This document shows positions 59,776 through 64,000 of a stretch of 64,000 bases of DNA, piece after piece. The stretch's first letter is position 1, and the number at the start of each line of letters is the position of its first letter. Location: assembly GCF_040939455.1 (NCBI RefSeq), contig NC_134120.1:53459001-53523000 (forward strand), given 5' to 3'. The notes beneath the pieces are model-generated. The model did no database searches and was not told the DNA's origin. It was given only the letters and a program-made list of their open reading frames with translations. Source of the stretch: Microcebus murinus (lineage: Eukaryota > Chordata > Mammalia > Primates > Cheirogaleidae). Both the position numbers and the translations under genes were made by a program.

Positions 59776-60539
59776 CAGTGAATGAAAATATGGCATTTAA
59801 TAGGTTTTAGAGAACAGTATATATAATAAGTGTTTACAAGAGAGAAGTCTATTCAGAATTTCAAGTCTGAAAGCCAGGAAATATGCCTGGCATATGTAAC
59901 TTGAAGAATGTCTACAAGTGATATAGTTCAGTATTTTAAAATTATGGTGGTTACATAAACTTCATTAATTCTTACTGCTTTGATAAAACCCTCCAGGGAG
60001 AGCCTAACATTTCTTCAGCTACGTGGTGATCAGAAATAAAGAGTTAGTACCGAGCTTTAGGACAGGCTGTCTTCAAGTCTATAATTCTTTTCTGATTCAA
60101 AGAGAAATTAAATTAGGATTACACATATGTTGAGTTCTTTGCTTTTTGGAATTCTAATGGAATGTGAATAATGCCATTATAATAGATCTCCAAAGCCTAG
60201 TTCTATGACCCAGAAAAATATTTACATTTTTTTCATGTTAGGGGTGAATATTTCTTAGATGCTGAATCTCAAATAAATAACTTTTAAAAGAGAATTGTGC
60301 AGTAAATGTTTTGATTTTACTTTTTTGTATTTTTCGTACCTTGGATTACTCTAACAAACTTTATAGGGAAAAATATGAAAATCAGAGTGCTTTTATGTTT
60401 GGAAGTATTGGAAGCAAAAGTTCTAAAATGTATGTGTTAAACTTACAGGAACAACTTGAAAATTTGTGACCAGTGCTTTAAAAAAAAGACTTGAGTCATG
60501 TTATATGTTTATATTTTGAGATTTAAATCTGTTAGTCTA

Positions 60540-60665
60540 GACCCTTTTCTGACTTCAAGTCCCTTGAAGTGAGACTGTGTCTTAATTTTCTTTCATTCCA
60601 AGTGATTCTCACAGAGTTTGGCACATATATAATAGGAGCTACCAATGTTTTGTGTTATGAATGAA
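60540..60665 (+). repeat. L2 LINE 3' end (sense)
   Basis: 'cccttgaagtgagactgtgtctt', 'ctcacagagtttggcacatatataataggagct' and 'tgttatgaatgaattatg' match the L2 3' end. Confidence 0.65.
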
Positions 60666-60811
60666 TTATGAAAAATTAACTTGAGCATGTTAAAGACCAT
60701 TTTAGCCATTTTTTGTGCCTTCTCTTTCTGGTATGCTATATACAATCCTAATTATACATTAAAATCTATGATGGTACTTTTGATCAATTTTGAGGATATT
60801 AAATCCCTTTA

Positions 60812-61125
<314 letters not shown>

Positions 61126-61139
61126 AAGTCAGAGTGTGG
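61126..61139. repeat. Right target duplication of Alu
   Basis: Second copy of the duplicated target, one mismatch from 60814-60827. Confidence 0.8.
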
Positions 61140-61865
61140 ATAGCAGAACATTTTAATGGGAGCAGAAAATGTATTGCTATAATGGCATTATTATGGACCT
61201 GCCAACATTTTTATTTTGAATGATTATGTGAAACAATTGCATAATTGGAAACTTCTAGTGATTTGTGAGGCCTATACTTATTCTTGAGTTTCTTGAATGA
61301 GTGTTGCTATAGTCATAAAGTCCTATCTTCCTCTATTTTCAGTAGTTTAAATCAAATCATCTTTGTTTTTCTAATGATACCAGGAACATGCTATATCTTG
61401 TGTCCACCACAATGCATGGATAACCTGATAATTGGAGAGAAATGATATGATTAACATTATAGTACATATGCATGAAAGATTTGAGTAAAAAGAGGTATAT
61501 TTATCCTTCCTTAATGAACTTGCCAACAAGAAAGGAAAAGTTGGAGGATAAAACCTTAAAAGTTATGGAGGATTCTGAAGACAAAAGATGTCCTGGAATT
61601 AGTTTGCTCATATTTTGGGAGTAGTTTTTCTGGGGCACTGAGTTTATATCAACATCTTATCAAATTCTCATATGTTGTATAGAACTGGTGTAAATACTTT
61701 AAATACTCCTCCTGGAGAACAGATATAATGACTGTGGCTAGCAGGCTGAGATGGACTGCAGACCAGCCTGCCTTGACGTTGCTTATTTTATTCTTATGTG
61801 GGAGAAACTAGTGACCTACATGAATATGTTTTTATAAGAAGTTTAACAGCTAACATCAGAGGGTC
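61140..61865. other. Unassigned DNA
   Basis: No repeat or gene recognised. Confidence 0.4.
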
Positions 61866-61869
61866 ACTA

Positions 61870-62040
61870 CTTGCTGAGCACTCCACATGCATGATCTTAT
61901 TCCTCTTCCTACCGATCCTGTGAAGGTAAGAGCTATTATCATCCACTTTTGCACATGCCTTATTTCTTGTAACTCGTCCACAGTCCCACAGTTAATATGT
62001 GGTAGAATAGGATCAGAAACTAGGCAGTCTGATGGTCAAG
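61870..62040 (-). repeat. MIR SINE (antisense)
   Basis: 'cttgctgagcactccacatgcatgatcttattcc', 'cctgtgaaggtaagagctattatcatccac' and 'ccacagtcccacagttaatatgtggtagaataggat' match reverse-complement MIR. The open frame at 61887-62132 is a chance reading of it. Confidence 0.7.
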
Positions 62041-62321
62041 ACCAACCTTCCTACTATTTTGTAACATCCTCCTGCTACAGAAATATGAAAACGCCAATGA
62101 ACAGACATAAGGAAAAATACATGGTACATTGATAATCAGTAATACATGTGTAATATTTGAAAATATTTAATGTAATTCATTCCTTCTGCCAAAAAATAAG
62201 ATTTATTGACTACCTGTTGGGTAGAATATATATAAAATGAGTACCACAGAGGTTCTTGGCTCAAGGACTGAGTAGGATGTAATAGCAGCAATCTGTAATA
62301 TCATTAAAGAACTCTTAGTAC

Positions 62322-62353
62322 AAAAAGCATCTACTGGAAAGTAGATGCTTTTT
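62322..62353. other. Perfect 13-bp hairpin with T-run
   Basis: AAAAAGCATCTAC (62322-62334) and GTAGATGCTTTTT (62341-62353) are exact inverted copies around a 6-base loop. The right arm overlaps the first T of the TTAA that starts the next element. Confidence 0.85.
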
Positions 62354-62637
62354 TAACACATTGATTGCAACACTAGAAAAATTTTTTTTCTCCTTGGGGC
62401 CATGGTATTTTATTATGAAAATAGAAATAAAAACTTTGAAAACAAAATGATCCTTCCTAATTTAATGAAAAATTTGTTATTTTTTATTATTTTCTGTGTG
62501 TGAGTTATATGCAACTTGAAAAATAGTTCTCACAGCTCCCAAGGTAAAGAGACATGTGAGTTCCACATGCTTGATGAGGGCCCAGGCTCAAAACTAGTAT
62601 GAGTTAAATATAAGTTACATGGCAGTTAATGTGTTAA
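62353..62637. mobile_element. piggyBac-like non-autonomous element (about 285 bp)
   Basis: TTAACACATTGATTGC opens the element (62353-62368) and its inverted counterpart closes it (62622-62637), matching in 14 of 16 positions. Both ends therefore carry TTAA, the fixed target of piggyBac transposases. The interior is AT-rich and has no open frame, so it would need a transposase in trans. Mouse lemur is known to host recently active piggyBac elements and short derivatives. I cannot match this copy to a named family. Confidence 0.6.
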
Positions 62638-63485
62638 ATAAAGACTCTTTGAAGAAGGGAGTAATTATACTTAAGGAAATCTAGGAAGTCATTGTAGAAG
62701 AAGTTGCATTGTACTGGGCTCTGAAAGACCAGGTGGCTGTCAAAGATGCAGGCACAGGGTAGAGTGGGGATTATGGGGCTATGAACAGGAATAGGGAAAA
62801 GGAAGAGATGGGGCTGGTGTTTTTAAAAATGAGAGCGATAGTTTGATTGAATCGTAATAGGTTTGATGGTGCCAGATCTTAGCAAGCCTTGGTACCTGTG
62901 TCCTACTCAGTAGGCAGTGGGGTATCACAGAAGTCCTTGGCATTATGTTGCTTTTTGCTGTGACTATTAAGTGATCAGATGTGACACAAGTAATCACGGA
63001 AGTGTGGTTATTTGCATCCTGGTGGTATGGTCTTGCCCAGACTTATAGTGACACCTCTGTTCGTATTGCTGTTTCCTTGTGTTGTCAAGTTCTGTTAAAT
63101 GTGAGGACTTACCAGCCCCAGAATGTAGGAGGGGTATTTAGTATAGTCTCAATAAATTCGACATGCTTCATGTTTCTGAGTCATTTTCTGTTTCATGAAA
63201 CATTGTGAGAAATTACTGATGGGATGTAATGATGATTCTTCCTCATGCTGAAGAATGCTTTTGAACATAGTCTCTGAATTTGATTGGGTTGGACAGGTAA
63301 GAGTAGTAGTAAGCATAGGGTGAATGTATTCATGAAATGTTTATAAGTTTTAGAGAATGTGATAACTTTATAAGGATCAGGATCAATATATTTAAAACAG
63401 TATTTAAAAATTTTGAGATTTAAAAAAGCCTTTAAAAATAAAAATAAAATAAAAAAGAAACAGAAACAAGGTTTACTGGAGTAGC
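62638..63485. other. Unassigned DNA
   Basis: No named repeat or gene. The part near 62640-62830 ('gggctctgaaagaccaggtgg', 'caggcacagggtagag') has an old-repeat look that I cannot assign. Confidence 0.35.
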
Positions 63486-63489
63486 TCTT

Positions 63490-63610
63490 GGGCTAAGTTT
63501 TTCCTAAGCACATTTCTATTTAATCCTGAAGGTCAATCTGAGAGGGTGGGATTGTTGTTATACCCACCTTGCAGATGAGGAAACAGAGGCTGAGAGAGTG
63601 TGATTGACTT
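63490..63610 (-). repeat. MIR fragment (antisense)
   Basis: 'gaaggtcaatctgagagggtgggattgttgttatacccaccttgcagatgaggaaacagaggctgagag' matches reverse-complement MIR. It is cut off by the L1 insertion at 63616. Confidence 0.75.
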
Positions 63611-63615
63611 GATTA

Positions 63616-64000
63616 TTTTTTTTTTTAATTTCGGCATATTATGGGGGTACAGATTTTAAGGTTTCAATAAATGCCCATTTCCCCCCATCCCCCCAAAAGT
63701 CTGGGTCTCCATCATGACCATCCCCCAGATGGTGCACATCTCCCATTATGTATGTATATACCCCCCCTCCCCCCTCCCCCCTGCCCAATACCCTATTACT
63801 GTAGTACCTATGTGTCCACTTAGGTGCTACTCAGTTAATGCCAGTTTGCTGGAGAATATATCTGGTGCTTGTTTTTCCATTCTTGGGCTACTTCACTTAG
63901 TAGTATGGGTTCCAGCTCTAACCAGGAAAATATAAGATGTGCTATATCACCATTGTTTCTTAGAGCTGAATAGTACTCCATGGTATACATATACCACATT
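63616..64000 (-). mobile_element. Strepsirrhine-type L1 3' end (antisense), runs off window
   Basis: A T-run (L1 tail) is followed by 'ggcatattatgggggtacagattttaagg', a C-rich 3' UTR (63681-63781) and then reverse-complement ORF2 end text: 'ggctacttcacttagtagtatgggttccagctctaaccaggaaaatataagatgtgctatatcacc' and 'gctgaatagtactccatggtatacatataccac'. The copy is little diverged and continues past the window edge, so its length is unknown. The plus-strand frame 63714-63935 is an antisense shadow. Confidence 0.92.
63761..63781 (-). repeat. C7-T-C6-T-C6 tract (G-rich on L1 sense strand)
   Basis: On the L1 sense strand this reads as three runs of six or seven G separated by single A, with two more G6 runs at 63681-63694. 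Such G-rich 3' UTR tracts can form G-quadruplexes and are a known feature of primate L1 3' UTRs. Confidence 0.8.

Larger units (their letters stand above)
56831..60535. other. Repeat-poor AT-rich stretch
   Basis: Apart from a local duplication cluster (57301-57370) and an L2-like tail near 59690-59775, no transposable element or gene is visible in 3.7 kb. No open frame of note is present from 56.8 to 61.8 kb. Confidence 0.4.

Noticed and set aside
62322..62353. Rho-independent terminator
   Set aside because: The hairpin plus T-run looks like one, but all other evidence in the window is mammalian nuclear DNA, where such terminators do not operate.
63740..63790. CRISPR-like or minisatellite array
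   Set aside because: The repeated C runs belong to the L1 3' UTR and do not have repeat-spacer structure.

Overview
This is non-coding mammalian nuclear DNA. The source is most likely a strepsirrhine primate, probably a lemur. Dimeric 7SL-derived Alu elements make it a primate. The Alu at 53474-53812 (minus strand) and the one at 60828-61125 carry spellings I associate with strepsirrhine Alu subfamilies, and the L1 3' end entering at 63616 looks like a lemur L1 rather than a human one. The species call rests on remembered repeat signatures, not on a search.

I found no protein-coding gene, no convincing exon, no tRNA or rRNA gene and no CRISPR array. The longest open frame is 174 codons (12840-13364) and has no recognisable domain. 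The open frames that resemble real proteins belong to dead transposons: a Tigger transposase and L1 ORF2 remnants. The window is therefore intergenic or lies inside a long intron, and the sequence alone does not decide which.

Layout. 1-6.6 kb: old MIRs, an antisense L1 3' end (1780-2672), a solo retroviral LTR with an exact 4-bp target duplication (2793-3359) and a small mariner-type MITE (4575-4656). 6.6-13.5 kb: mostly unassigned, with MIR, L2 and MER5 scraps. 13.5-20.4 kb: L2 3' ends, a truncated Alu, a free Alu monomer and MIRs. 20.4-24.6 kb: AT-rich and almost free of repeats. 24.6-32.8 kb: L2, then a MER5-like fragment, a decayed Tigger1-like transposon, and an L1 split by another L1, followed by a further antisense L1 and L2 copies. 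34.7-45.5 kb: MIR/L2-type fragments, an AluJ-like element inside an older repeat, a full L2 tail, a DNA-transposon fossil, a purine-rich stretch and a MER20-like element carrying an A-rich insertion. 47.9-56 kb: L2, an Alu with a very long internal A-run, an old L1, a lemur-type Alu, an LTR-like repeat next to an old L1, and a 39-bp L1 insertion with a 13-bp target duplication. 56-64 kb: repeat-poor AT-rich DNA, a lemur-type Alu with target duplications, a 285-bp TTAA-flanked piggyBac-like element, and an antisense L1 running off the right edge.

The notable content is mobile-element biology: DNA transposons that may be younger than the anthropoid-strepsirrhine split (mariner-like and piggyBac-like), a solo LTR with a 24-bp periodic inverted-CCAAT array, and several insertions whose target duplications can be read directly. 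I see no previously undescribed functional system beyond these. Boundaries of old repeats are approximate, and family names are given by recognition only.
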